NCBI GenBank assembly: GCA_027014185.1
Contig: JALWEK010000022.1
Span: 1 to 16,604 of the forward strand
Origin: Aquificaceae bacterium
Lineage (GTDB): Bacteria > Aquificota > Aquificia > Aquificales > Aquificaceae
Direction: 5' to 3'
Length of the DNA: 16,604 bases
Shown: one piece after another, positions 6,276 through 13,122 of the stretch
How positions within the stretch are numbered: position 1 is the first letter of the stretch
Layout: each line of letters starts with the position of its first letter
The notes under the pieces: generated by a model
What the model saw: the letters and a program-made list of their open reading frames with translations, nothing else
Told to the model about the DNA's origin: nothing
Databases searched by the model: none
Position numbers and translations under genes: made by a program

Positions 6276-7226
6276 ATGAAACCCTTCTTCCTCAAGCTAT
6301 CCCAGAAAAGATGTCCCATAAGGGTGGACTCCTTGGAGGGCGTGGACGAGGAGACCGCTCTCGTTGTGGGAAACTTCGATGGCTTCCACCTTGGACACAG
6401 GTACCTGGTGAGAACCCTCAAGAAGAGGGCCAAGGAGAGGGGGATCAAAACGATGGTCGTGACCTTTTGTCCCCACCCTCTGAAAGTTCTCGCTCCAAAA
6501 CTGTTTCTATGTGAGCTCTCCAGCGCCGAGGAGAAGATGGAGCTCCTTGAGAGGGAAGGCCTCGACTACCTGTGCTTTATAAGGTTCGATAGGGAGTTCT
6601 CCAGGATGGGCGCGAAGGACTTCCTCGAGGAGATCATATACAGGAGGCTGAGATGTAGGTTCCTTCTCGTGGGCCACGATTGGCGGTTCGGATACAGGAG
6701 GGAGGGCGAGATTGAGCTCGCCAAGGAGATGGGAGGTAAGCTCGGCTTCGAGGTTGAGCTCGCGAGCCCCTTCAAAAAGAACGGCCACGTGGTCAGTAGC
6801 ACTTTGGTTAGAAGGCTGCTCTCCGAGGGAAGGCTCGATGAGGCGCAGGAGTTCTTGGGGAGGAGGTACTGGGTCAGGCGGAAGGTGGTCAGGGGAGAGG
6901 GCAGGGGGTCCAAGATCGGTTTCCCAACGGCGAACCTGAAGGATACCGAGAACCTATGCCTGAAGGAGGGCGTGTACGCTGTCCTCGTGGAAGATGAGAT
7001 GCCCGGAGTTGCCAACTACGGACTGAGGCCCACCTTCGGCGGTAAGAAGAGGGTACTCGAGGTTCACATACCTAACTTCGAGGGCGATCTCAGGGGGAAG
7101 ATGCTGAAGGTAGAGTTTCTCAAGTTCCTCAGGGAGGAGAGAAAGTTCTCGAGTGTGGAGGAGCTGAAGAAACAGATAGAGAAGGACCTTCACTCAGCCT
7201 TGGCGGTTTCCTCTTCCCTTTCGTAG
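6276..7226 (+). CDS. ribF: Bifunctional riboflavin kinase / FAD synthetase RibF
   Basis: The 316-residue cytoplasmic enzyme phosphorylates riboflavin to FMN and then adenylylates FMN to FAD. The N-terminal FAD synthetase domain shows GNFDGFHLGH (32-41), TFCPHPL (63-69), GHDWRFGYRREG (133-144) and VSSTLVR (173-179). The C-terminal flavokinase domain shows GRGSKIGFPTANL (209-221), ANYGLRPTF (246-254) and LEVHIPNFEGDL (261-272). All key motifs are present and length is typical. The ATG lies 3 bases after the HIT stop. The 3' end, encoding HSALAVSSSLS, overlaps by 37 bases with the oppositely oriented gene at 7190-7480. Downstream of the nitroreductase it may help supply FMN, though ribF is a general housekeeping gene. 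Confidence 0.96.
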   Translation: MKPFFLKLSQKRCPIRVDSLEGVDEETALVVGNFDGFHLGHRYLVRTLKKRAKERGIKTMVVTFCPHPLKVLAPKLFLCELSSAEEKMELLEREGLDYLCFIRFDREFSRMGAKDFLEEIIYRRLRCRFLLVGHDWRFGYRREGEIELAKEMGGKLGFEVELASPFKKNGHVVSSTLVRRLLSEGRLDEAQEFLGRRYWVRRKVVRGEGRGSKIGFPTANLKDTENLCLKEGVYAVLVEDEMPGVANYGLRPTFGGKKRVLEVHIPNFEGDLRGKMLKVEFLKFLREERKFSSVEELKKQIEKDLHSALAVSSSLS

Positions 7227-7480
7227 GTAACCCTTATCTCTCCGTTCTTCAATAGGACGAAGCTCTTCTCAAGCTTGTCCCTTATGCCCTTTTTGTTGGC
7301 TAGGAAGTTCTCCAGGCCCTTGGGCTCGTTGTGGGCTTTGAGCATGTAATCCCTTACCTCGCCGTTGTCGAAGTGTATCTTTACGGGAAGACAGTAGAAC
7401 TTCGAATCCTCTCCGGAGTGGCACCTCTGGATCTCTCCAACCACCTCTATCTTAACGCTCCTTGCAACCACCTCTTCCAT
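7190..7480 (-). CDS. Conserved-looking small protein of unknown function
   Basis: The 96-residue protein belongs to no family I can name. It reads as a compact mixed alpha/beta protein: strand SVKIEVVGEIQRC, a loop with a second Cys (SKFYC, nine residues on), strands LPVKIHFDNGEVRDYMLKA, a helical stretch GLENFLANKKGIRDKLEKS, and final strands FVLLKNGEIRVTYE. The two cysteines flanking HSGEDSKFY could bind metal or form a disulphide. It has no signal peptide or membrane segment. The ATG at 7480 has AGAGGAG about seven bases upstream, which supports real translation, and codon use matches the neighbours. It is divergent from the TusA-like gene (63-base gap) and its end overlaps ribF tail to tail. 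Confidence 0.75.
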   Translation of the reverse strand: MEEVVARSVKIEVVGEIQRCHSGEDSKFYCLPVKIHFDNGEVRDYMLKAHNEPKGLENFLANKKGIRDKLEKSFVLLKNGEIRVTYEREEETAKAE

Positions 7481-7505
7481 GCCTGTCTCCTCTTAGCAAC
7501 TCCCT

Positions 7506-7534
7506 TTGCCCACTCTCGTGCAGCTCACTATAAT
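7506..7534 (+). promoter_or_regulatory. Promoter of the tusA-dsrEFH-queD operon (TTGCCC-N17-TATAAT)
   Basis: A perfect -10 hexamer TATAAT (7529-7534) lies 17 bases after TTGCCC (7506-7511, a three-base match to TTGACA). Transcription would begin near 7541, only a few bases before the ATG at 7544, so the mRNA would be leaderless or nearly so. This agrees with the absence of a Shine-Dalgarno before the gene. Confidence 0.6.
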
Positions 7535-7543
7535 TTTATAACT

Positions 7544-7786
7544 ATGCAAAAGCTGAAGGCAGATAAAGAGCTGGACATAAGGGGCGAGGTATGTCCCTTC
7601 ACCTTCGTCAAGAGCAAGTTGGTTCTGGAACAGATGAAGGAAGGAGAGATCCTAAGGGTCATTATAGACTACGAGCCCTCGGCTGAAAACGTACCGAAGA
7701 GTATGAGAGAAGAGGGGCAAGAGGTCCTCGCCGTTAATAAGATCGGAGAGAACCTTTGGGAGATACTGGTAAGAAAGAAGAGATGA
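7544..7786 (+). CDS. TusA/SirA-family sulfur carrier protein
   Basis: The 80-residue protein of the TusA family is a small sulfur-carrier that holds persulfide sulfur on a cysteine and hands it on. The family core LDIRGEVCPFTFVKSKLVLEQM shows the carrier Cys17 in CPFT; the second proline of the classical CPxP motif is a threonine, a variant that occurs in SirA-like branches. GEILRVIIDYEPSAENVPKSMREEGQEV is the usual strand-helix second half. I chose ATG 7544 although the frame stays open further left: the domain begins here, the preceding reading is antisense to the 7190-7480 gene, and TATAAT lies directly upstream. The stop overlaps the DsrE start as ATGA, so the sulfur-relay genes are coupled. 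Confidence 0.9.
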   Translation: MQKLKADKELDIRGEVCPFTFVKSKLVLEQMKEGEILRVIIDYEPSAENVPKSMREEGQEVLAVNKIGENLWEILVRKKR

Positions 7787-8088
7787 AGGTACTCTTTGTG
7801 ATCACCAGCGTACCCTTCGCCAAGGACTACAGCACGATAACCAACCTTGTCGAGAGGCTATCCAAGAAGGGGCACGAGGTTCACGTATTCCTTTCGGGAA
7901 ACGGTGTTTACTACCTGATAAGGCCGGACGCGAGCGTCCTCTCCGATTATGGCGCCAAGGTTTACTTCTGTGCTCATTCTGCGCATCAGAGGGGTGTGGA
8001 CAAGCAGCCCAAGTGGGCCGAGAGCAGCTCCACTTACAACCTCTCCCGTATGATGGGGGAGTTCGACAAGGTTATAGTCTTCAACTGA
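7783..8088 (+). CDS. DsrE/TusD-family sulfurtransferase subunit
   Basis: The 101-residue DsrE-family protein begins MKVLFVITSVPF and has the two-layer flavodoxin-like pattern of the family. The key residue is Cys63 in KVYFCAHSAHQRGV, at the place of the persulfide-carrying Cys of TusD and DsrE, followed by the usual helix and the terminal strand FDKVIVFN. In TusBCD/DsrEFH complexes this is the only catalytic subunit; it receives sulfur from TusA, whose gene lies immediately upstream and overlaps by 4 bases. I start at ATG 7783, since the earlier in-frame start would add nine residues lying within tusA with no family match. The next gene follows after 10 bases. Confidence 0.88.
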   Translation: MKVLFVITSVPFAKDYSTITNLVERLSKKGHEVHVFLSGNGVYYLIRPDASVLSDYGAKVYFCAHSAHQRGVDKQPKWAESSSTYNLSRMMGEFDKVIVFN

Positions 8089-8098
8089 AGGTGATGTC

Positions 8099-8440
8099 AT
8101 GAAGGTGGTGTTTATTCTTAAGGGGGATCCCTTCTCATGGAAGGCTCACGAGGCCTTCAGGGTTGGGATAGCGGTTGGCATGAACCACGAGCTCACCTTC
8201 GTCTTCATAAGGGACGGCGTATATACCCTGACAAGGTGGTCCCCCGAAAGCCTTGGGGTTGATACCTTCGAGAAGTTCTACGAGACCTTGGACTTTGTGA
8301 ACATCAGGCTAGTGGTGGAGGACGCCTCTATCCAGGAGAGAGGTCTTAAAGAGACGGACTTCGTCCGTGAGGTCGAGGTAAGGTCTGCGGAGGAGATAAG
8401 CGAGATAATAAACTCTGCGGAGGCGGTTTACGTATGGTGA
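8099..8440 (+). CDS. DsrF/TusC-like protein
   Basis: The 113-residue DsrE/DsrF-fold protein begins MKVVFILKGDPFSWKAHEAFRVGIAVGM, then ELTFVFIRDGVYTLTRWSPESLG and LVVEDASIQERGLKETDF. Its order and motifs, notably F-I-x-D-G-V-Y and the late E-D-x-S-x-x-E-R-G-L, match TusC/DsrF, the structural subunit of the hexameric sulfur-transfer complex. It contains no cysteine at all, so it cannot carry persulfide itself. ATG 8099 is preceded by GGTGA. The stop overlaps the next gene's ATG by 7 bases, giving tight translational coupling. Confidence 0.82.
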   Translation: MKVVFILKGDPFSWKAHEAFRVGIAVGMNHELTFVFIRDGVYTLTRWSPESLGVDTFEKFYETLDFVNIRLVVEDASIQERGLKETDFVREVEVRSAEEISEIINSAEAVYVW

Positions 8441-8673
8441 ACACACTCTGGCTTGTAAGGAAGCTCGGGGACTTCTCCTCCGAACTACTCTCCGACGATG
8501 ACATAGTTATCCTCATACAGGACGGGGTCCTCAGGTGGCCCACGAGGAAGGGGTGGTACGTTTGCAGGGAGGACGCGATAGCGAGGAATCTCAAGGTTCC
8601 GGAGGATATGATGAAGAGCTACGATGAGATAGTGGAGCTTATTGAGAAAGCTCAGAGGGTGGTGGTCTGGTGA
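8434..8673 (+). CDS. DsrH/TusB-like protein
   Basis: The 79-residue protein matches the short third subunit of TusBCD/DsrEFH complexes: start NTLWLVRKLG, central DDDIVILIQDGVLRWP, then YVCREDAIARNLKVP and a C-terminal helix ending with the strand QRVVVW. Its single Cys44, in WYVCREDA, is not at the N-terminal-helix position where some DsrH proteins carry theirs; I cannot tell whether it is functional. The gene overlaps the preceding DsrF-like gene by 7 bases and the following queD by 4 (GTGA). With only 79 residues it is somewhat short for the family. The assignment rests on both motifs and gene order. Confidence 0.78.
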   Translation: MVNTLWLVRKLGDFSSELLSDDDIVILIQDGVLRWPTRKGWYVCREDAIARNLKVPEDMMKSYDEIVELIEKAQRVVVW

Positions 8674-9164
8674 GGTGGGAGATATCTAAGACCTTCAGGT
8701 TCGAGGCGGGACACAGGGTCTGGAAGCAGAACCTAACCCACGGAAGGGGCGCCCAGTTCACTAAGGAGGTTGAGATCCCCCAGAACAAGTGTGTGAACCT
8801 CCACGGCCACAGCTACGTTCTCGAGGTAACCGTTGGATCCGACACACTCAGCGAGCAGGACATGGTGATGGACTTCTACCACATAAAGAACGCCCTCAAG
8901 GAGCTTATAGACACCATAGACCACAGCTTCATAATAGACACCAGCGATCCCATGTACCCCGAGCTCAAAGAGGTTGCCGAGAAGTTCGGAGCTCTCAAGA
9001 TATTCCCCGTGGAGTTCTGCCCTACCGCGGAGGCCCTGGCCAAGTTCTTCTACGACTTTTTAACCGAAAAGCTAAAGGAGGCCAGGCTTCTCGGTGAGGT
9101 TAAGGTGGTAAAGGTGGTCCTCTGGGAGACTGCTACCTCAAAGGCAGAGTACAAACCCGAATGA
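8670..9164 (+). CDS. queD: 6-carboxytetrahydropterin synthase QueD (PTPS family)
   Basis: The 164-residue zinc enzyme of the 6-pyruvoyl-tetrahydropterin synthase family converts dihydroneopterin triphosphate to 6-carboxytetrahydropterin, the second step towards preQ0 and queuosine. Zinc ligands are His15 (FEAGH), His45 and His47 (LHGHSY). Cys41 in CVNLHGH is the catalytic cysteine, Asp84-His85 (IDHSFI) completes the relay, and Glu153 (WETATSKAEY) binds the pterin. Compared with short QueD proteins (about 120 residues) there is an extra segment between His15 and Cys41 (WKQNLTHGRGAQFTKEVEIP) and a longer helical part around 90-115. It begins with GTG overlapping the DsrH stop. Its 3' end overlaps the opposing glycosylase gene by 32 bases. 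Confidence 0.93.
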   Translation: MRWEISKTFRFEAGHRVWKQNLTHGRGAQFTKEVEIPQNKCVNLHGHSYVLEVTVGSDTLSEQDMVMDFYHIKNALKELIDTIDHSFIIDTSDPMYPELKEVAEKFGALKIFPVEFCPTAEALAKFFYDFLTEKLKEARLLGEVKVVKVVLWETATSKAEYKPE

Positions 9165-9792
9165 GGGGACATCCCTCACACATGGGCTCCTTCCTGCAGA
9201 AACGCTTCGCGTGTTCGTCCAGGAGGGCGTGGAACTCCTTGTAGATCTTTATGTCTTTAGGAAGATTATCTTCGAACCAGCTCCTCAGTTCCTCGTAACT
9301 TCCCTCTATCCCGAAGACTCTCTTAACTATCCTCTTGGTGTAAGCGTCTATAACGAAGTAGGGCCTGCTTCCTGCATAGAGGAGAATCGCGTCCGCCGTC
9401 TCCCTCCCTATTCCCTCTATCCTGAGAAGATCCTCCCTGCTCACGCTTTCCACCTTGGAAACGGGGCTCAGCTCCTTTGCAACTATCTTCAGTCTTCTTG
9501 CCTTCTGCCTGTAGTATCCTGAAGGTCTTATTAGTTCCTGAAGCTTCTCCAAGGGGGTCTCCAGAATACCTTTGAAGCTGAGGAGTCCCTCTCTTTTAAG
9601 GTTCTCGAGAGCCTTCTCCACGTTCTTCCAGCTGGTGTTCTGTGTGAGGATAGCTCCTATAACTATCTCCTCCCTCGGATCGGTTCCGTGCTTCCTATGG
9701 TAGTCCTCGTCCACAGGCCACCAGTTCTGCTCTCCGTAAGTCTCCAGAAGAATCTTGTAAACCTCTAGTAGATCACTTCTTGAACTTCTCAA
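9133..9792 (-). CDS. Endonuclease III-family (HhH-GPD) DNA glycosylase with iron-sulfur cluster
   Basis: The 219-residue base-excision-repair protein of the helix-hairpin-helix GPD superfamily has the core IGAILTQNTSWKNVEKAL (45-62), hairpin LLRIEGIGRETADAILLYA (122-140) and FVIDAYTKRI with the catalytic Asp149. The C-terminal [4Fe-4S] motif is C199-x5-C205-x2-C208-x5-C214. At the position where bifunctional EndoIII has its Schiff-base lysine (GRKTA), this protein has Glu131 (GRETA). That suggests a monofunctional glycosylase, perhaps acting on alkylated bases like the MagIII branch, rather than a glycosylase/AP-lyase. The start is TTG at 9792, preceded by GGTGAG and lying inside the end of the P-II gene; no better start is visible. 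It is last in the dab operon. Confidence 0.9.
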   Translation of the reverse strand: MRSSRSDLLEVYKILLETYGEQNWWPVDEDYHRKHGTDPREEIVIGAILTQNTSWKNVEKALENLKREGLLSFKGILETPLEKLQELIRPSGYYRQKARRLKIVAKELSPVSKVESVSREDLLRIEGIGRETADAILLYAGSRPYFVIDAYTKRIVKRVFGIEGSYEELRSWFEDNLPKDIKIYKEFHALLDEHAKRFCRKEPMCEGCPLIRVCTLPLR

Positions 9793-10099
9793 GCCTGCTC
9801 ACCATCGTATCCGATACGAAGACTACCCCTGAGTGCTTATTGAGGAACGGCGTCAGGCCCTCGAGGATAGACATGGCCTTCTCCTCGGGCATAACGGAGA
9901 TAACCATCGCCAGAGTATCCTCCTCGTTGAAGAGGAGATGTCCTTCGTGGAACCCGTGGCTTCCCTTACCCGATAGGTTGTGAACTATCGTGTAACCCGA
10001 TATGTCCGCCCTCTCCAGGAGATCGATCACGAATGAAAGGTCCTCCCCTCTCACCACTATCTCCACCTTCTTCATAGGGTATAGGTTCAGGTTCTTCAT
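9773..10099 (-). CDS. P-II-like signalling protein associated with DabA
   Basis: The 108-residue protein has the P-II ferredoxin-like fold (beta-alpha-beta twice): KKVEIVVRGEDLSFVIDLLERADISGYTIVHNLSGKG, then LAMVISVMPEEKAMSILEGLTPFL and GVVFVSDTMVSRLEKF. It lacks the long T-loop with the uridylylated tyrosine of GlnB/GlnK. Instead it has a short GKGSHGFHEGHLLF segment (44-57), as in the carboxysome-associated and bicarbonate-responsive P-II relatives found beside DUF2309 genes in autotrophs. A role in tuning the DabAB pump in response to adenylates or bicarbonate is inference from position. ATG 10099 overlaps the dabA stop as ATGA and has AGGAGG seven bases upstream, which favours it over the internal ATG eight codons later. 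The last 20 bases are shared with the glycosylase start. Confidence 0.85.
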   Translation of the reverse strand: MKNLNLYPMKKVEIVVRGEDLSFVIDLLERADISGYTIVHNLSGKGSHGFHEGHLLFNEEDTLAMVISVMPEEKAMSILEGLTPFLNKHSGVVFVSDTMVSRLEKFKK

Positions 10100-13000
10100 G
10101 CTCTCACCTCCTCTTTCAAGCTCCCGACCTCCTTCCAGCTTCCTTCCCTGTATCTGTAAAAGGTTTTTACCTCTGGATCGAGTATGAGGACGTTTATCCA
10201 GCCTTTCAGCATAAGTTCCCTGACCTTGTGAACCTTGTATAAAACATCCTTTGCGAACTCGAAGGGGGCCTCTATAAGGACTATAAGCCTTACGGGTGTG
10301 TGGAAGGGTTTCCCTTTCCTCATGACAGTCTGGGAGGGAAGGCCCGTCCTGAGATCGCTCACGTTCCCAGTCATAACGCCTATCCTACCCGCCACGTTGT
10401 GGTAAACCTTACTCCCGCTTCCATACACCTCGTTGTCAGTTGTCGAGAAGTAGTGCTCCATATTTATCCACTGCCCGACCACAAGGGGACCCGAGAGTAT
10501 GTTCTCCAGAAGGAAGCCCTTCCTATCCACCTTGTAATCGTAAGAGTGCAGGAAGACCTTCCCCTCAAGGTTCATGCGGCGGGTTGTTTCCCTTCTACCT
10601 ATGACGAAGGCGTAGTTGCCAGAGAGCCCCCACTCAGGTCTCACCTGGGACCAGTCGTAGGCGTTTTCTAGCACCCTACTGTACTCAGGGTCTGTCCCCA
10701 ACTCCTTTGCCCTTTCAAGAGCTGTAGCCTCGGTAGCCCTCCTCAGGTCCTCCTCTATCTTCTCCAGAAGCGGTAGCAGCTTCGGGGGAACCAGATCGAG
10801 ATCGTAGAGCGTCACCTCGTCGGTCGTTGTGTTGTGAAGTCCGGGAACAAAGAAGGTTGACTCCGGTATGTCTATGCTGTACCTAACCTTCAAAAGCTCT
10901 CTAACCTTCGGGTCGTTGGCCATCCTGCAGAAGGCCCTTGCGTTGTGTATCCCGGAGGCCCCTCCACACGCACCGCAGTCTAAGGCGGACTCGTAGGGGT
11001 TGTTCTCGGACCTGCTACCGTGGCCTAAGACCAAAACGACAGGGGCAAAACGTGTAAGTCCTATGGACTTAAGGGCGTTGGCAACCAGAATAGCCTTCTC
11101 CTCGGTAGTGAACCCTACCTGTTTCAATCTTTCTCTAACGACCTCCACGTAACCTCTATCAACCCTGTAGTCCTCTTCCAGTTTCCTGAAGAAAGCCTCC
11201 TGCTCCTCTCTTCTGATTCCGAGCCCTTCGAGCGCTCTGGATTCTCCCCTTCCCTCCCTCACACTCTCAAAGATCTCGGAAACGACCTCGTCATCTACGT
11301 TCCTTATGCCCAGCTCCCTCTCCAAGGCGAGTCTGATAATCCTTGTAAAGACCGATCTGGTAATGGTTTCTATCTCTTCTTGGCTCAGCTTGTCCATGAG
11401 TAGCTGGGTCTTGGGCCCTCTACCCAGGAGGTTTTCCCTAGCCCTGGTGTACGGTGAGGGGAAGAAGGTCTTTCCTATGAAGTCGAACCCGAAGAGGAAG
11501 CCTATCGCCTCCACGGTTACGTAAGGGGTCAAAACGTTCTCCTTCAGATCGTGGAGAACCTCTTCAAAGACTCCTTTCCTGTGGGACCCAACCCTCTTTA
11601 CAGGTATCTCGAGGACCACGTTCCTCGGCCTTATTATCACAGGGCAGAGGAACTCTTCGTGTCCCTTGTGGAGCTCCACGAACGCCATCGGAACGCCGAA
11701 GAACCCCGCTATGCCGTAGGTTTCGTAGTTTCCAACCTTCTCCAGGTTCCTCCTGTACCTTTCCGACCTTACATCTATGCAGAAGAGAGCCTGAGCCGTG
11801 CATTCCTTGGTATCCTCAGAGAGCCTTACGCCTGAGATGAGGCCCTCTATAAGGGTATCTTCCATGGCCTTGAGCCATACAACGCCTTCTCTTTTTTCCA
11901 GCTTGTCCCAAAGATCGAGCAGGCCCTCGATCTGGTTCTCATCCAAGGAGGTTATGTCTATGTCTTTTAGCGATAGCCACTCCTTGAGGAACGTGAGCCT
12001 CGACCTTGCCCTCCAGCGTGCCTTCTCCTCAACGTACCTCTCCAGAACCTCATCCGGCCTGTCGAAGAACTCTGGGATTCTGTGGGCGTATGAGGGGAGG
12101 GCTCTCCCACCGTAGTACTCTATAAGAAGATATGCCCTAGCCCAGTTCTCCGTCAGGTATTCTTTAAGGGACTCGTAATCTCCCCCGAAGGGAAGCCTCT
12201 TTGTCCTTGCCTTTAGGACGGAGCGTGAGACGAGGAGCCTTATGGCCGTGTAGTCCACCACATCCGCGGGGTATGTCCTCTGCCAGAAGTAGTCTCTGTT
12301 GCTATGTCTCCAGCGGATGAAACCCACCACCCCCTTCATGCGGGCCAGCTCCCTGGTTATGTATCCCTCCCAGAGATCCTTGGGAATCTTAAGATCTCTG
12401 AGCACGCCCTCTATCGCCTCCTCGGGCTCTTCGAATTCCTGGACCCTCCTCCAGAAGTCAAGGCCTGCCCTGAGGAGGAACCTTATGTTGTGCCTGGCCA
12501 GCTTTTTCCAGGACCTGAAGAGCCCCTCCTCCCTGTGGGGCATACTTATGGCGGCCTGCCCCTCGTCCAGAAAACCCATTACGCTCTTCACGACCAGATC
12601 GTCCACAACCTCACCCAGGTTCAGGTCGCTCATATCATCGATCGCCTCGTACAAGGTTCTCCCGCTCCCTACGGATCTCAGGAAGCTCTCCACCTCATCC
12701 TTTGGGTTTTCTCTGAATTTCTCCGCAAACCTTGAGACCAGCCCGTCCTGGATGTTTCCATCTATCTTGTTCTCCTTCGGCCTTAGGATCCTTTTATCCT
12801 TCATTAGCTCGAAGATGAGATCCACCAAGGGGAGCTCTATACCATCTATCCTCTCCTGATTGAGGAACTCCTCTATCCTCTCCTTGAGCTTCCCCTCATC
12901 GATCTTTCCCCTCTCCATCAGATACTGGTAATCTGCTCTGTCGAGAAAACCTCTCCCCCTGAAGAGTCTCTCTCCTAGCCTCACCGCCTCTTCGAACTCC

Positions 13001-13122
13001 ATCTCCTCGAGCTCGTGGAGAGGGTTGTGGTGGACGAAGGCCCTCATGGGCCAGAAGAATGGAACGGGTTCAGCACAGACATTCACGAGAGACCTTATCC
13101 AGAGCTTCCTTCCGAGATCCAT
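10096..13122 (-). CDS. dabA: DabA, carbonic-anhydrase-like subunit of an inorganic carbon pump (DUF2309/UPF0753)
   Basis: The 1008-residue DabA is the peripheral subunit of the DAB (dissolved inorganic carbon accumulation) complex. It has a beta-carbonic-anhydrase-like zinc site and is thought to hydrate CO2 to bicarbonate unidirectionally, driven by the cation gradient through DabB. The expected zinc residues are visible: Cys448 and Asp450 in LFCIDVRSERYRRNLE, His701 in VLGHGSRSENNPY and Cys716 in ALDCGACGG. Other family blocks are the N-terminal PFFWPMRAFVHHNPL, GIAGFFGVPM and the C-terminal RTGLPSQTV and HTPVRLIVLIEAP. It is a long, apparently complete family member. The ATG follows the dabB stop with no gap and has GGAGGAGAGG just upstream. 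The stop overlaps the P-II gene by 4 bases. Confidence 0.96.
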   Translation of the reverse strand: MDLGRKLWIRSLVNVCAEPVPFFWPMRAFVHHNPLHELEEMEFEEAVRLGERLFRGRGFLDRADYQYLMERGKIDEGKLKERIEEFLNQERIDGIELPLVDLIFELMKDKRILRPKENKIDGNIQDGLVSRFAEKFRENPKDEVESFLRSVGSGRTLYEAIDDMSDLNLGEVVDDLVVKSVMGFLDEGQAAISMPHREEGLFRSWKKLARHNIRFLLRAGLDFWRRVQEFEEPEEAIEGVLRDLKIPKDLWEGYITRELARMKGVVGFIRWRHSNRDYFWQRTYPADVVDYTAIRLLVSRSVLKARTKRLPFGGDYESLKEYLTENWARAYLLIEYYGGRALPSYAHRIPEFFDRPDEVLERYVEEKARWRARSRLTFLKEWLSLKDIDITSLDENQIEGLLDLWDKLEKREGVVWLKAMEDTLIEGLISGVRLSEDTKECTAQALFCIDVRSERYRRNLEKVGNYETYGIAGFFGVPMAFVELHKGHEEFLCPVIIRPRNVVLEIPVKRVGSHRKGVFEEVLHDLKENVLTPYVTVEAIGFLFGFDFIGKTFFPSPYTRARENLLGRGPKTQLLMDKLSQEEIETITRSVFTRIIRLALERELGIRNVDDEVVSEIFESVREGRGESRALEGLGIRREEQEAFFRKLEEDYRVDRGYVEVVRERLKQVGFTTEEKAILVANALKSIGLTRFAPVVLVLGHGSRSENNPYESALDCGACGGASGIHNARAFCRMANDPKVRELLKVRYSIDIPESTFFVPGLHNTTTDEVTLYDLDLVPPKLLPLLEKIEEDLRRATEATALERAKELGTDPEYSRVLENAYDWSQVRPEWGLSGNYAFVIGRRETTRRMNLEGKVFLHSYDYKVDRKGFLLENILSGPLVVGQWINMEHYFSTTDNEVYGSGSKVYHNVAGRIGVMTGNVSDLRTGLPSQTVMRKGKPFHTPVRLIVLIEAPFEFAKDVLYKVHKVRELMLKGWINVLILDPEVKTFYRYREGSWKEVGSLKEEVRA

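Noticed and set aside
7331..7543. N-terminal extension of the TusA-like protein
   Set aside because: The open frame there is antisense to the 7190-7480 gene, adds no recognisable domain, and lies upstream of the TATAAT box.
9211..9522. Plus-strand open frame inside the glycosylase region
   Set aside because: Fully antisense to a gene with clear family motifs, with no ribosome site and no recognisable protein features.
11551..12859. Several plus-strand open frames of 70-186 codons opposite dabA
   Set aside because: They are Ser/Leu/Pro-rich complements of the AGG/GAG-rich dabA codons, without ribosome sites or known motifs.
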